NCBI GenBank assembly: GCA_038121105.1
Contig: JAYONB010000007.1
Location: 124,001-188,000, forward strand
DNA length: 64,000 bases
DNA from: CALJDF01 sp038121105
GTDB lineage: Bacteria; Pseudomonadota; Alphaproteobacteria; SHVP01
Reading direction: 5' to 3'
Positions 17,695-26,500 of the stretch are shown one piece after another. The notes under the pieces were generated by a model. The model was not told the DNA's origin. It did not search any database and saw only the letters and a program-made list of their open reading frames with translations. Numbering within the stretch: position 1 is the first letter of the stretch; each line of letters starts with the position of its first letter. Position numbers and translations under genes: made by a program.

Positions 17695-18891
17695 CTAGAC
17701 CGACGCGGCCTCGCGCCGCGGCGCCAGCACCCAGAACGACAACGGCACACCTACCGCGAGCACCGCCATGGGCACCAACACCGACATCACGGTGCCGTCG
17801 AACAACAGGCCGGCCGCCGCACTCATCCCGGCGGCAAACGTGCCTTGCGAAAAACCGATGAGCGCCGACGCCGTCCCGGCAACTTCCGGATGCGGGGCCA
17901 ACGCGCCGGCCATGCCAAGCGCCACGACAAACCCCATCGCAAATCCGATCGCGCCCAACAACACGATCAATACTGCGATCGAGGCGCCCCCGGCCCACCC
18001 GATCCCGGCCATCGCCACGCTGATCGTCGCCACGGCCACCGCCGCCGCCACGAACATGCGCCGCCGGTCGACCCGACGCGCCAGCGACCCCGCGAGGAAC
18101 GAGCCGAGCGCGAGACTGCCCGATATGGCGGTGAACACGAACCCGAAATGCGCGGGTGCCATCCCCAACACCTCAACGAACATGAATGCGCCCGCCGAAA
18201 TGAACGTGAACATGCTGCCGAACATGAAACAGATGCTGGCCGTGTAGGAAAGAAACACGCGGTCGGCGATGAGCCGCACCATCCCGCGGCGCGTGATTGC
18301 GACTTGGCGGGACAGCGATTCGCGTACCGGGATCGTTTCGGTGAAGCGTCGCCAAATCAGCACGAAGAAGATCAGCGCCAGCACGACATGCAGCGCAAAG
18401 ACGACCTCCCATCCCAACCACACCGCCAGGAACCCGCCCGCCACCGGCGTGATCGCCGAGGTTAGCCCGATCACCACCATGGTGAAGGCCAGCATGCGCG
18501 CGGTGCCCGCCGGGTCGTGGGTATCGCGAATCACCGCCCGGCCCGCCACCTGGCCGACCGACACGGCCAGGGCCTGCACGAAGCGCGCAATGGTTAGGGA
18601 GTCGATCGAGGGGGCAACGATACAGATCGCACTGGCAGCCGCGATCAGCACCATGCCGCCCAGCAACAAGGGCCGCCGCCCGAACACGTCGACCAACGGC
18701 CCCGACACCAGCTGCCCAATGGCGAATCCCGCAAGGTAGACGCTCACCGTCAATTGCGCCGGCCCCGCGCCGACCCCGAACGCTTCCGCCACCAGCGGCA
18801 GGGTCGGGACGTACATCTCCAAGGTCAGGGGCCCAAAGGCCAACAGCCCGCCAACAAATAGAATGAAAGAAAGAGAATTGGGTCGCAGCAC
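17695..18891 (-). CDS. MFS exporter of the Bcr/CflA family
   Basis: This is a 12-helix proton-driven drug or metabolite exporter in the inner membrane. The family signature near the N-terminus is clear: LEMYVPTLPLVAEAFG, then QLTVSVYLAGFAIGQL and GPLVDVFGRRPLLLGG between helices 2 and 3. The second half contains SLARRVDRRRMF, the equivalent loop. The GTG at 18891 has AGGG 8 bases ahead; a GTG at 18915 would add eight residues. It is divergent from the cysG operon and shares its A+T-rich promoter region. E. coli Bcr exports cysteine-related compounds among others, so a link to the sulfur operon is possible but unproven. Confidence 0.88.
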   Translation of the reverse strand: MLRPNSLSFILFVGGLLAFGPLTLEMYVPTLPLVAEAFGVGAGPAQLTVSVYLAGFAIGQLVSGPLVDVFGRRPLLLGGMVLIAAASAICIVAPSIDSLTIARFVQALAVSVGQVAGRAVIRDTHDPAGTARMLAFTMVVIGLTSAITPVAGGFLAVWLGWEVVFALHVVLALIFFVLIWRRFTETIPVRESLSRQVAITRRGMVRLIADRVFLSYTASICFMFGSMFTFISAGAFMFVEVLGMAPAHFGFVFTAISGSLALGSFLAGSLARRVDRRRMFVAAAVAVATISVAMAGIGWAGGASIAVLIVLLGAIGFAMGFVVALGMAGALAPHPEVAGTASALIGFSQGTFAAGMSAAAGLLFDGTVMSVLVPMAVLAVGVPLSFWVLAPRREAASV

Positions 18892-18915
18892 GCCGGCGAC
18901 CCTAGTGCCTCCCAC

Positions 18916-19057
18916 ATCCTAGGGCGAGACGCTCTTATAAACACTATTAATTGTGTTAAATAATTAAATATCCATTTGACTAGTGTGATTTAACTCATAC
19001 ATTCAACTCATACTGTGTTTTAGAAACGCGCCCTGGGCGCCCATCGGCAGGCAGGCG
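18916..19057. promoter_or_regulatory. A+T-rich divergent promoter of the sulfite operon and MFS gene
   Basis: Unlike the rest of the window, about 18930-19025 is A+T-rich. It contains an 18-base palindrome AACACTATTAATTGTGTT (18940-18957, 16 of 18 positions symmetric) and a candidate promoter for cysG, TTGACT (18976-18981), 16 bases, TACATT (18998-19003). Two direct copies of AACTCATAC (18992-19000 and 19005-19013) overlap that -10 element. The layout suggests control by a DNA-binding regulator, perhaps of sulfur supply; the regulator is not identified. Confidence 0.6.
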
Positions 19058-20452
19058 ATGAAGACCTTTCCGATCTTTCTTACGTTGCAGGGTCGGCCCG
19101 CACTGGTCGTTGGCGCCGGTGCGATGACCGTCGCCAAGGCGCGCCTGCTCCATGCGGCCGGTGCGCGGGTGACCCTAATCACCAACCGGGACACGCCGGA
19201 CGCCGAATTGCCCCAAGACGACGCGGCCCGAATCCTCGACCGCCCCTTCCGCAAGGTCGATGCACCCCGGTACGCCCTGATCTACAGCGCCACCGGCGAT
19301 GCCGTGGAGGATGCCCGCGTGGCCGCCGCGGCCCGCGCCGCCGGCATTCCGGTCAATGCGGTCGACCGGCCGGACTTGTCGAGCTTCATCACCCCGGCCA
19401 TTGTCGACCGCGATCCGATAACCATCGCCATTTCCAGCGCCGGTACGGCGCCGGTCCTGGCGCGCCAACTGCGTATGAAACTCGAGGCCGAACTGCCGCG
19501 CCGCCTCGGTCGTCTCGCCGCATTCGCAGGCAGCTTTCGCAACGCGGTCAAAAGTGCCGTCAGCGACTTCGGCGCGCGCCGCGCGTTGTGGGACGGCCTG
19601 TTCAACGGCCCGATCGCGGACGCGGTCTTGCGCGGCGACGAGGCCGAAGCCCGCGAGCGCATGATCTCGACGATCAACCGACCCGTCGCGCCCCCGCGCG
19701 GTATCGTGCATATCGTCGGCGCCGGCCCGGGCGATCCGGAACTCCTCACGCTCAAGGCGCTCCAGGCCCTCCAGCGCGCCGACGTCGTGTTCTACGACCG
19801 GTTGGTCAGCGCCGAGGTTTTGGACTTCGCCCGGCGCGATACCGAGCGCGTGTTCGTCGGCAAAACGCCCGGCAGCCCGACGATGCCGCAACACGAAATC
19901 AACGCCTTGCTCGCGCGTCGCGCCCAAGCGGGCGAACGCGTCGTCCGCCTCAAGGGCGGCGATCCTTTTATTTTCGGTCGAGGCGGCGAAGAAGTCGCCC
20001 ATCTCACGGCCCGCGGAATCGAAGTCGTCGTCGTCCCCGGCATCACCGCGGCCGCCGGTTGCGCCGCCGCGGCGCAAATCCCGCTGACCCACCGCGACCA
20101 TGCCACGGCCGTCACCTTCGTCACCGGACACGCTCAGGACGGCGAACCCGATTTGGACTGGCGCGCGCTCGCCTCGTTCGGCCAGACGCTCGCCATCTAC
20201 ATGGGCATCGCCCAGGCCAAGGTCATCGCGACGCGCCTGATCGACGCCGGCCGCGACCCCGCCACCCCCGTTTCCGTCGTCGAAAACGGCACCACCCATC
20301 GACAACGGGTCGTCTCCGGAACCTTGCGCGGGCTTGCCCGTCTTATCGCCGGCAACGACATCACCAGCCCCGCACTTCTCATCATCGGGGCCGTCACCTT
20401 GGCCGCTGCAGATGCCGACCGACCGGCCGAAGCGCTGCAAGCCGCCGTCTAA
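19058..20452 (+). CDS. cysG: Siroheme synthase
   Basis: CysG is a fusion enzyme that makes siroheme from uroporphyrinogen III for the sulfite reductase encoded two genes downstream. Residues 1-210 are the NAD-dependent dehydrogenase/ferrochelatase part (PALVVGAGAMTVAKARLL near 14). Residues 216-455 are the uroporphyrinogen III methyltransferase: VGAGPGDPELLTLKAL, VFVGKTPGS, VRLKGGDPFIFGRGGEE and VVPGITAAAGCAA. The 464 residues match the family. It leads the operon cysG, DUF2849, cysI, DUF934. Confidence 0.96.
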   Translation: MKTFPIFLTLQGRPALVVGAGAMTVAKARLLHAAGARVTLITNRDTPDAELPQDDAARILDRPFRKVDAPRYALIYSATGDAVEDARVAAAARAAGIPVNAVDRPDLSSFITPAIVDRDPITIAISSAGTAPVLARQLRMKLEAELPRRLGRLAAFAGSFRNAVKSAVSDFGARRALWDGLFNGPIADAVLRGDEAEARERMISTINRPVAPPRGIVHIVGAGPGDPELLTLKALQALQRADVVFYDRLVSAEVLDFARRDTERVFVGKTPGSPTMPQHEINALLARRAQAGERVVRLKGGDPFIFGRGGEEVAHLTARGIEVVVVPGITAAAGCAAAAQIPLTHRDHATAVTFVTGHAQDGEPDLDWRALASFGQTLAIYMGIAQAKVIATRLIDAGRDPATPVSVVENGTTHRQRVVSGTLRGLARLIAGNDITSPALLIIGAVTLAAADADRPAEALQAAV

Positions 20453-20463
20453 AGGAGAACGCC

Positions 20464-20757
20464 ATGGCCACCCAAGTCGTTTCAGCCAACCGCCTCGACA
20501 ACGGACGCGTTGTCTATCTCGCCCCCAGCGGCCAATGGGTCGGCGCCCTCAGCGAAGCCGAGGTCGCCAAGGACAAGCCCACCGCCCAAGACCTTCTGCA
20601 GCGCGCCGAAACTGCCGTCATCGAAAGCCACATCGTCGGCCCCTATTTGATCGACGTCACCGCGGCGAGCGCCGCACAGCGCCCGCAGCGCCTGCGCGAA
20701 CTGATCCGCGCCACCGGGCCGACGGTTCAACCCGCCACTTCGACCCCCGCCCTCTAG
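20464..20757 (+). CDS. DUF2849 protein of the sulfite reductase operon
   Basis: This is a small 97-residue protein of the DUF2849 family. It contains ANRLDNGRVVYLAPSGQWVG near the N-terminus and GPYLIDVTA in the middle. Members sit almost always between cysG and the sulfite reductase gene in alphaproteobacteria, so a role in sulfite reduction or siroheme delivery is inferred; none is proven. AAAGGAG lies about 8 bases before the ATG. Its TAG stop shares its G with the GTG start of cysI, so the two are probably translationally coupled. Confidence 0.85.
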   Translation: MATQVVSANRLDNGRVVYLAPSGQWVGALSEAEVAKDKPTAQDLLQRAETAVIESHIVGPYLIDVTAASAAQRPQRLRELIRATGPTVQPATSTPAL

Positions 20758-22418
20758 TGGCGGCCACCTACCACTACAACGCCGCCGACCGCACCTTGGT
20801 GCGCGAGCGGGTGGCGCAGTTTCGTGATCAGGTGAACCGGCGCCTGGCCGGCGACCTCACCGAGGACGCCTTTCGCCCGCTGCGGCTGATGAACGGGCTC
20901 TACCTGCAACTGCACGCTTACATGCTGCGCGTGGCCATTCCCTACGGCACCTTGTCGGCAGCTCAGATGCGCAAGCTGGCCGATATCGCGCGGCGCTACG
21001 ACCGCGGATACGGTCACTTCACCACCCGACAGAACATCCAATACAACTGGATCGACCTCGAACAAACGCCGGATCTGCTGGACGAGCTTGCCGATGTCGA
21101 CATGCACGCCATTCAGACCAGCGGCAACGTGATCCGCAACGTCACCGCCGATCACTACGCCGGCGCGACGGCCGACGAGGTCGACGATTCGCGCATCTAC
21201 GCCGAGATCATTCGGCAGTGGTCGACGCTGCATCCCGAGTTTTCGTTCCTGCCACGCAAGTTCAAGATCGCCGTCACCGCAAGCCCGACCGACCGGGCCG
21301 CCCTCAAGGTCCACGACATCGGCGTTCGATTGCATCTCCAGGGCGATGCGCGCGGCTTCGAGGTGATGGTCGGCGGCGGCCAAGGGCGCACCCCGATGCT
21401 CGCCAAGACGATCCGCGATTTCCTGCCCGAGCGCGACCTACTCAGCTATCTCGAAGCGATCTTGCGCGTCTACAACCGGCTCGGACGCCGCGACAACAAA
21501 TACAAGGCCCGCATCAAAATTCTGGTTCACGAACTTGGCGCGGACGACTTTGCCGCCATGGTCGAGACGGAATGGCAGGCCATCAAGGATGGGCCGCTGG
21601 CGTTGCCGGCCGAAGAAATCACCCGCATCCGCCGCCATTTTCATCCGCCGCCGTTCCTCGACCTCGATGCCCCGAACGCGTTGCGGGCCGCCAAAGAGCG
21701 CATCGATTCGGCGTTCAACCGATGGCTCAAGGTCAACACCAAGCCGCACAAACACCCGGGCTACGCCATCGTCGATATCTCGCTGAAACCGACCGGCGGC
21801 ATTCCGGGCGACGCAACCGCCGATCAAATGGATGCCGTCGCGGACCTCGCGGCGCGCTACAGCTTCGACGAGATTCGCGTCACCCATACGCAAAACCTCG
21901 TCCTGCCCCATGTCGAAGAAGGCAAACTTTACGATCTGTGGCAGGCGCTCGACCGGTTCGGGCTTGCCACCCCCAACGTCGGACTCGCGGGCGACATCAT
22001 TTCGTGCCCCGGATTGGATTATTGCTCGCTCGCCACCGCCCGCTCGATTCCCATCGCCCAAGCGATCAGCACCCGCCTTGCCGATGTCGGCTTGCAAGAA
22101 GACCTCGGCACGTTGGGAATCAAGATCTCGGGCTGCATCAACGCTTGCGGCCACCACCATGTCGGCAATATCGGCATTCTCGGCCTCGAAAAGAACGGCG
22201 AGGAATTCTACCAACTCACCCTCGGCGGCGACCCCGGCTCCGATGCCTCATTGGGCGAGGTCGTCGGCAAATCGTTTTCGGCCGAGGGCATCGTCGATGC
22301 CGTCGAACAGATCACCCATGCCTATCGCGACCTGCGCGGCCCCGGCGAAACCTTCATCGCTACCTACCGGCGGGTCGGCCCCGCCCCCTTCAAGGAGACC
22401 CTCTATGCCGCTGCTTAA
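20757..22418 (+). CDS. cysI: Assimilatory sulfite (or nitrite) reductase, siroheme type
   Basis: This 553-residue cytoplasmic enzyme reduces sulfite to sulfide with six electrons at a siroheme-[4Fe-4S] centre. The cluster cysteines are visible in two pairs: CPGLDYC near residue 419 and CINACG near 461, the second cysteine of that pair bridging to siroheme. RQNIQYNWIDLE near residue 95 and PRKFKIAVT near 167 are conserved substrate and siroheme contacts. The GTG start at 20757 overlaps the preceding stop (TAGTG). The family also includes ferredoxin-nitrite reductases, but cysG, DUF2849 and DUF934 in the same operon favour sulfite. Confidence 0.92.
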   Translation: MAATYHYNAADRTLVRERVAQFRDQVNRRLAGDLTEDAFRPLRLMNGLYLQLHAYMLRVAIPYGTLSAAQMRKLADIARRYDRGYGHFTTRQNIQYNWIDLEQTPDLLDELADVDMHAIQTSGNVIRNVTADHYAGATADEVDDSRIYAEIIRQWSTLHPEFSFLPRKFKIAVTASPTDRAALKVHDIGVRLHLQGDARGFEVMVGGGQGRTPMLAKTIRDFLPERDLLSYLEAILRVYNRLGRRDNKYKARIKILVHELGADDFAAMVETEWQAIKDGPLALPAEEITRIRRHFHPPPFLDLDAPNALRAAKERIDSAFNRWLKVNTKPHKHPGYAIVDISLKPTGGIPGDATADQMDAVADLAARYSFDEIRVTHTQNLVLPHVEEGKLYDLWQALDRFGLATPNVGLAGDIISCPGLDYCSLATARSIPIAQAISTRLADVGLQEDLGTLGIKISGCINACGHHHVGNIGILGLEKNGEEFYQLTLGGDPGSDASLGEVVGKSFSAEGIVDAVEQITHAYRDLRGPGETFIATYRRVGPAPFKETLYAAA

Positions 22419-22833
22419 AGACGGCGCCCTTACCGAAGATCCCTGGCAACACGTTACCGGCGTGCGGCTCGACCTCGCGACATGGCAAGCCGACCGCGAT
22501 GCGCTCATCGCCCGCGCGGTGCCGCTGGGACTGACCCTCGGTCCCGAGGACGCGATCGAGCCGCTCGGCCCCGATATCCATCGTTTCAGCCTGATTGCCC
22601 TGGACTTCCCCGCCTTCACGGACGGGCGGCCCTATTCGGCGGCCCGCCTGCTGCGCGAACGCTTCGGCTATCGCGGCGAATTGCGCGCCACCGGCGACGT
22701 GCAACGCGATCAAATGGCGTTCATGGCGCGGTGCGGCTTCGATGCCTTCGAGGTAGCCAACGAACAGGCCGCCAGAGACTTCGCCGCCGCGCAGGCCGAG
22801 ATCAGCGTCACCTATCAACCCCCCGCGGCTTAG
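22405..22833 (+). CDS. DUF934 protein, sulfite reduction accessory
   Basis: The 142-residue DUF934 protein starts inside the end of cysI (14-base overlap) with AAGGAG ahead of its ATG. The conserved core reads IALDFPAFTDGRPYSAARLL and RGELRATGDVQRDQMAFM across residues 71-113, ending in a GFDAFEV motif. The family travels with sulfite or nitrite reductase genes and probably helps electron supply or assembly; its biochemical role is undefined. In many relatives cysH follows, but here the next gene is an unrelated convergent bactofilin. Confidence 0.85.
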   Translation: MPLLKDGALTEDPWQHVTGVRLDLATWQADRDALIARAVPLGLTLGPEDAIEPLGPDIHRFSLIALDFPAFTDGRPYSAARLLRERFGYRGELRATGDVQRDQMAFMARCGFDAFEVANEQAARDFAAAQAEISVTYQPPAA

Positions 22834-22876
22834 ACCCGCAACGCCGCCACACCTGAACGGTCCAGGGCCGCGCGGT

Positions 22877-23422
22877 TCAGTCCGCGTTCGCCTCGTCGGC
22901 GGTCGACGTTTCGGGCGACGCCAACGCCACCACGGGCACCGACTCGTCCTCGGCGCGCGCGGTACGCGTCAAGTCACCGGTCACGCACCCCCCCTTCTCG
23001 ACCTCCAACGCATCGTAGATCACCGTCCCGGTCACCTGGCCCGAGCGGCGCACGCTCAGGCATCCCCGCACCGTCAATTGGCCGTCAAAATGACCGTCGA
23101 TTTCGGCGGCCTCGACCTCGGCGCTTCCTCTGACCTGACCGGTGGCCGAAATCGCCAAAACCCGCGCCGCGATCGTCGCCTCGACATCGCCCTCGACCGT
23201 CAGCCGATCGCACGAACTCACCTCGCCCTTCAAGCGCAAGCCACGGCCGACATGCAAATTGGCGTCCTCCCCCGGCTCGACCGCCACGGCCGGCTCGTCC
23301 GGCCACCAGCCGGGTTTGGGCTTCTCCGGTAGCCCGGTGCTTTGTCGTGTCGTGTCGGCGTTAGGGGCTTCGGCCCCGCCGCGTTGACGAAGCGATTTGA
23401 ATCCTAGGGGTGATCTTTCCAC
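22877..23422 (-). CDS. Bactofilin
   Basis: Bactofilins are polymer-forming cytoskeletal proteins that shape cells or place cell-wall enzymes. The 181-residue protein has a disordered basic N-terminus, a beta-helical core from about residue 54 to 150 with repeating hydrophobic/glycine turns (LRLKGEVSSCDRLTVEGDVE, then QVRGSAEVEAAEIDG and QLTVRGCLSV) and an acidic tail. The GTG at 23422 has GGGAG about 9 bases ahead. It converges on the sulfite operon and is downstream of the TauE/SafE gene on the same strand. No M23 peptidase partner is adjacent. Confidence 0.88.
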   Translation of the reverse strand: MERSPLGFKSLRQRGGAEAPNADTTRQSTGLPEKPKPGWWPDEPAVAVEPGEDANLHVGRGLRLKGEVSSCDRLTVEGDVEATIAARVLAISATGQVRGSAEVEAAEIDGHFDGQLTVRGCLSVRRSGQVTGTVIYDALEVEKGGCVTGDLTRTARAEDESVPVVALASPETSTADEANAD

Positions 23423-23518
23423 GATGCTGTCTCCCTGCGTGGTGAGGCGAAGGACGACAGCGTGTCAGGGGAATGGGGCGCGAGTGGGATGCCAACAAGG
23501 CGAATCCGTGGCACGTCG

Positions 23519-24265
23519 TCAGATCAACAACGCCGCGGCCCCCGACCCGAACAACATCACCAAGGAGACCTTGCGAAACCAGGTCAGCGGCGCCCGCGCG
23601 AACAACCGCGCCCCGAACCATGTCGCCGCCATGAACATCGGCGCCAGCGCCAGCGCGCGGGTGATGCTCACCGCGACCGCGCCCCCGGCGACCAGCAACG
23701 ACACCTGCACCACGATCAGTCCGGCAAACACCGCCAGCACGATGCGCGCGCGTTGGATCTCGGGACGCTCCGGCGCTGACAGGAAATACGCCACCAGCAC
23801 CGGACCGGTGATCCCGGCAATGCCGCCCATGAACCCGGCGATGCCACCCGCCGTTGCCCGCATCATCGGCCCGCGGCGGCCATGATAGGTCCAGCCCGAC
23901 GCCAACAGCACGCCCGACAGCAACACCAACACGCCGATGATTCGCCGCACTAAGGTCGCGTCCAACGAGACCAACAACGCCGCCCCCACCGGCACCATGA
24001 CCATTTGCGCGATCATCAGGGGCGCCATACGGCGCCAGGACACCAGCCGCATCGCCGCCGGCACCATTTGCGCCGAGCCCAGCAACGATGTCAGGCTGCC
24101 CACCGCGATCCCCCCCACCGGGCCAAACAGCAAGGCCAGCAACGGCACCGCGAACAGCCCCGAACCGAACCCGCCGGTATAACCGTGCATGACGCCCGCG
24201 ATGGCGAATACCAGTGCGGCGTACAGGAACGAGAGGTTAAAGGCCTCGGCAAATAGCTCGGGCAT
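23519..24265 (-). CDS. TauE/SafE-family permease
   Basis: The 248-residue inner-membrane protein has about eight helices in two related halves. The first carries HGYTGGFGSGLFAVPLLALL near residue 27, the second FMGGIAGITGPVLVAYFLS near 144, the paired glycine-rich motifs of sulfite/organosulfonate or other anion exporters. The ATG at 24265 is used; the longer frame reads into the divergent pmbA gene. The proximity of the sulfite operon fits an oxidised-sulfur substrate, but that is inference. Confidence 0.85.
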   Translation of the reverse strand: MPELFAEAFNLSFLYAALVFAIAGVMHGYTGGFGSGLFAVPLLALLFGPVGGIAVGSLTSLLGSAQMVPAAMRLVSWRRMAPLMIAQMVMVPVGAALLVSLDATLVRRIIGVLVLLSGVLLASGWTYHGRRGPMMRATAGGIAGFMGGIAGITGPVLVAYFLSAPERPEIQRARIVLAVFAGLIVVQVSLLVAGGAVAVSITRALALAPMFMAATWFGARLFARAPLTWFRKVSLVMLFGSGAAALLI

Positions 24266-24347
24266 CGGGCTCACAAAGCGGTGGGTTGGCGCGCGCGCCA
24301 ACAGACTTATATAACCGGGACGCCTGAACCCAGGAGAATCAGCGCCC
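24266..24347. promoter_or_regulatory. Divergent promoter with a perfect 18-base palindrome (TauE/SafE and pmbA)
   Basis: GTTGGCGCGCGCGCCAAC at 24285-24302 is perfectly self-complementary. A TATATAAC sequence at about 24309 can serve as a -10 element for pmbA, and AGGAG lies ahead of the pmbA ATG. The palindrome lies 20 bases from the TauE/SafE start, so it could be an operator acting on either gene. Confidence 0.5.
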
Positions 24348-25703
24348 ATGACCCAATCTCGCGACGCCGAGGCCCGCACGCTTTCGTTCCTGAGCGACCT
24401 CGTCGCCCGCGCCATCAAGGCGGGCGCCGATACCGCCGACGCCATCGCCGCCGAAAGCATCTCCCTAGGGGTCTCCCAACGGCTCGGCAAACGCGAAGAC
24501 CTGGAGCGCGCCGAATCGGTCGATCTCGGCTTGCGCGTCATGCTGGGCCAGCGCCAGGCCATGGTCTCTTCCACCGACCGGTCCGAGACCGCAGTCGAGG
24601 AGCTCGTCACCCGCGCCGTTGCGATGGCCAAGATCGCACCGGAAGACCCCCATATCGGCCTAGCCGACCCCGACCTCATCGCCACCTCGTGGCCCGATCT
24701 CGAGCTGATGGATCCCTACGAGCCCAACCCCGAAGAGCTTTACGCCCGCGCCGCCGAGGCAGAAGACGCCGCGCGCGCGGTCAAAGGCGTCACCAATTCC
24801 GAAGGTGCGGATGCGAGCTGGGGCCGCAGCACCGTGGCGCTCGCCACATCGGGCGGGTTCGCCGCAGCCTATAGCGGCACCTCGCATTCGGTCTCGGCGT
24901 CGGTCATCGCCGGCGAAGGCACCGACATGGAACGCGACTACGACTATTCCTCGGTGCGTTTTCTCAAAGATCTCGACGACCCCGCGACCATCGGCCGTCA
25001 GGCCGGCGAACGCGCGGTCAAACGCCTCAACCCGCGCAAGGTCAAATCCGGTGCCGTGCCGGTGGTGTTCGATCCGCGCGTTTCCAACGGCTTGCTCGGA
25101 CATCTGGCAAGCGCCATCAACGGCGCGGCGGTTGCCCGCGGCACCAGTTTCTTGCGCGACAAGATGGACGAAAAAGTGTTCGCCGTGGGCATCGTCATCG
25201 TCGACGACCCGCACATCAAAGCCGGGCTCGCCTCGCGACCCTTCGACGGCGAAGGCGTCGCCAATCGCCGCATGAACCTCATCGAAGACGGCCGGCTCAC
25301 GACCTGGCTCTTGGATACCGCGACCGGCCATCAACTCGGCCTTAAATCCACCGGCCATGCCAGCCGCGGTGCGTCCTCGCCGCCCTCGCCCAGCCGCTCC
25401 AACCTTTACATGGAACCGGGCCCGCACACGCCCGAGGCCCTGATGGCCGATATCGCCTCCGGGCTCTACGTCACCGAACTGATCGGCTTCGGCGTCAATG
25501 CGGTGACCGGCGATTACAGCCGCGGCGCGGCGGGCTATTGGATCGAGAACGGCGAGATCGCCTTTCCGGTCAGCGAACTCACCATCGCCGGCAACCTCAA
25601 GGACATGTTCCTCAACACCACCGCAGCGAACGATCTCGAGTTTCGCTACGGCGCCAATGCGCCGACGATCCGTCTCGAAGGCCTCACCGTGGCCGGCGCG
25701 TGA
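24348..25703 (+). CDS. pmbA: PmbA (TldE), partner of TldD
   Basis: TldE/PmbA is the non-catalytic subunit that pairs with TldD to form the peptide-processing protease. The 451 residues lack the HExxxH motif, as expected for this partner. Characteristic segments are YDYSSVRFLKDLDDPATIG near 200, VVFDPRVSNGLLGHLASAIN near 238, GVANRRMNLIEDG near 303 and YSRGAAGYWIENGEIAFPV near 387. AGGAG precedes the ATG. Its last codons overlap the GTG start of the next gene (GTGA), so the two are coupled. Confidence 0.94.
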   Translation: MTQSRDAEARTLSFLSDLVARAIKAGADTADAIAAESISLGVSQRLGKREDLERAESVDLGLRVMLGQRQAMVSSTDRSETAVEELVTRAVAMAKIAPEDPHIGLADPDLIATSWPDLELMDPYEPNPEELYARAAEAEDAARAVKGVTNSEGADASWGRSTVALATSGGFAAAYSGTSHSVSASVIAGEGTDMERDYDYSSVRFLKDLDDPATIGRQAGERAVKRLNPRKVKSGAVPVVFDPRVSNGLLGHLASAINGAAVARGTSFLRDKMDEKVFAVGIVIVDDPHIKAGLASRPFDGEGVANRRMNLIEDGRLTTWLLDTATGHQLGLKSTGHASRGASSPPSPSRSNLYMEPGPHTPEALMADIASGLYVTELIGFGVNAVTGDYSRGAAGYWIENGEIAFPVSELTIAGNLKDMFLNTTAANDLEFRYGANAPTIRLEGLTVAGA

Positions 25704-26500
25704 CGGCAACGCCCGCCCCCCAAGACGACCTCGGTCCCGACCACCTGCTGCTGCTCGAAGCCGTCCGCGAGGCGGGCGCGCTGGCGCTCAAGTATTTCCG
25801 CACCGACGTCGAGTCCTGGGACAAATCGCCCGACAACCCGGTCAGCGAAGCCGACCTCGCGGTCGACAGATTGCTCCGCGAGCAACTCACCGCCGCGCGA
25901 CCCGACTACAGCTGGCTGTCCGAAGAAACCGAAGACAATCCCGAGCGCCGCGGCAAAAGCCACGTCTGGATCGTCGATCCGATCGACGGCACCCGCGCCT
26001 TCTTGCGCGGCACCCCGCAATTCGCGGTCTCCGCCGCGCTTGTCGTGGACGGCCGCCCGGTGCTGGGCGCCGTGTTCAATCCCGCCCAAGACGAGATGTT
26101 CGAGGCCGTCAAAGGCGGCGGCGCGCGCCTCAACGCCGCCCCGATCCATGTCTCCGGCAACACCGACCCGACTTGCGCGCGCCTCCTCGCCGCCAAAAAG
26201 ACCTTCCGCACCCACGGCTGGCCCGAGGTCGCCGAGGGCGCCGAGTTCCACTTCGTCAACTCGATGGCCTACCGCATGGTCGTCGTCGCCGACGGCCGGT
26301 ACGACGCCACCATCACCACCACCAACAAAAGCGAATGGGACATCGCCGCCGCCCACCTCATCGTCGAAGAAGCCGGCGGCGCCGTCACCAACGTCGACGG
26401 CACCCCCCTCACCTACAACCGCGAACACGTCCACCACGACAACGTGCTGTGCGCCGGCAAGAAACTCCACGACGTGTTGGTTGCTGGGCTAAAGAGCTAA
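25700..26500 (+). CDS. Inositol-monophosphatase-family phosphatase
   Basis: The 266-residue enzyme is a Mg-dependent phosphatase of the IMPase/FBPase superfamily. Metal-binding elements are SEETED near residue 73, WIVDPIDGTRAFL near 91 and WDIAAAHLIVEEAGG near 213. DNPVSEADLAVD near 49 is also typical. Substrates in this family include inositol phosphates, histidinol phosphate and 3'-phosphoadenosine 5'-phosphate; the last (CysQ-type) would fit nearby sulfur genes but cannot be told from sequence alone. The GTG start lies inside the pmbA stop, four bases overlapping. Confidence 0.85.
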   Translation: MTATPAPQDDLGPDHLLLLEAVREAGALALKYFRTDVESWDKSPDNPVSEADLAVDRLLREQLTAARPDYSWLSEETEDNPERRGKSHVWIVDPIDGTRAFLRGTPQFAVSAALVVDGRPVLGAVFNPAQDEMFEAVKGGGARLNAAPIHVSGNTDPTCARLLAAKKTFRTHGWPEVAEGAEFHFVNSMAYRMVVVADGRYDATITTTNKSEWDIAAAHLIVEEAGGAVTNVDGTPLTYNREHVHHDNVLCAGKKLHDVLVAGLKS

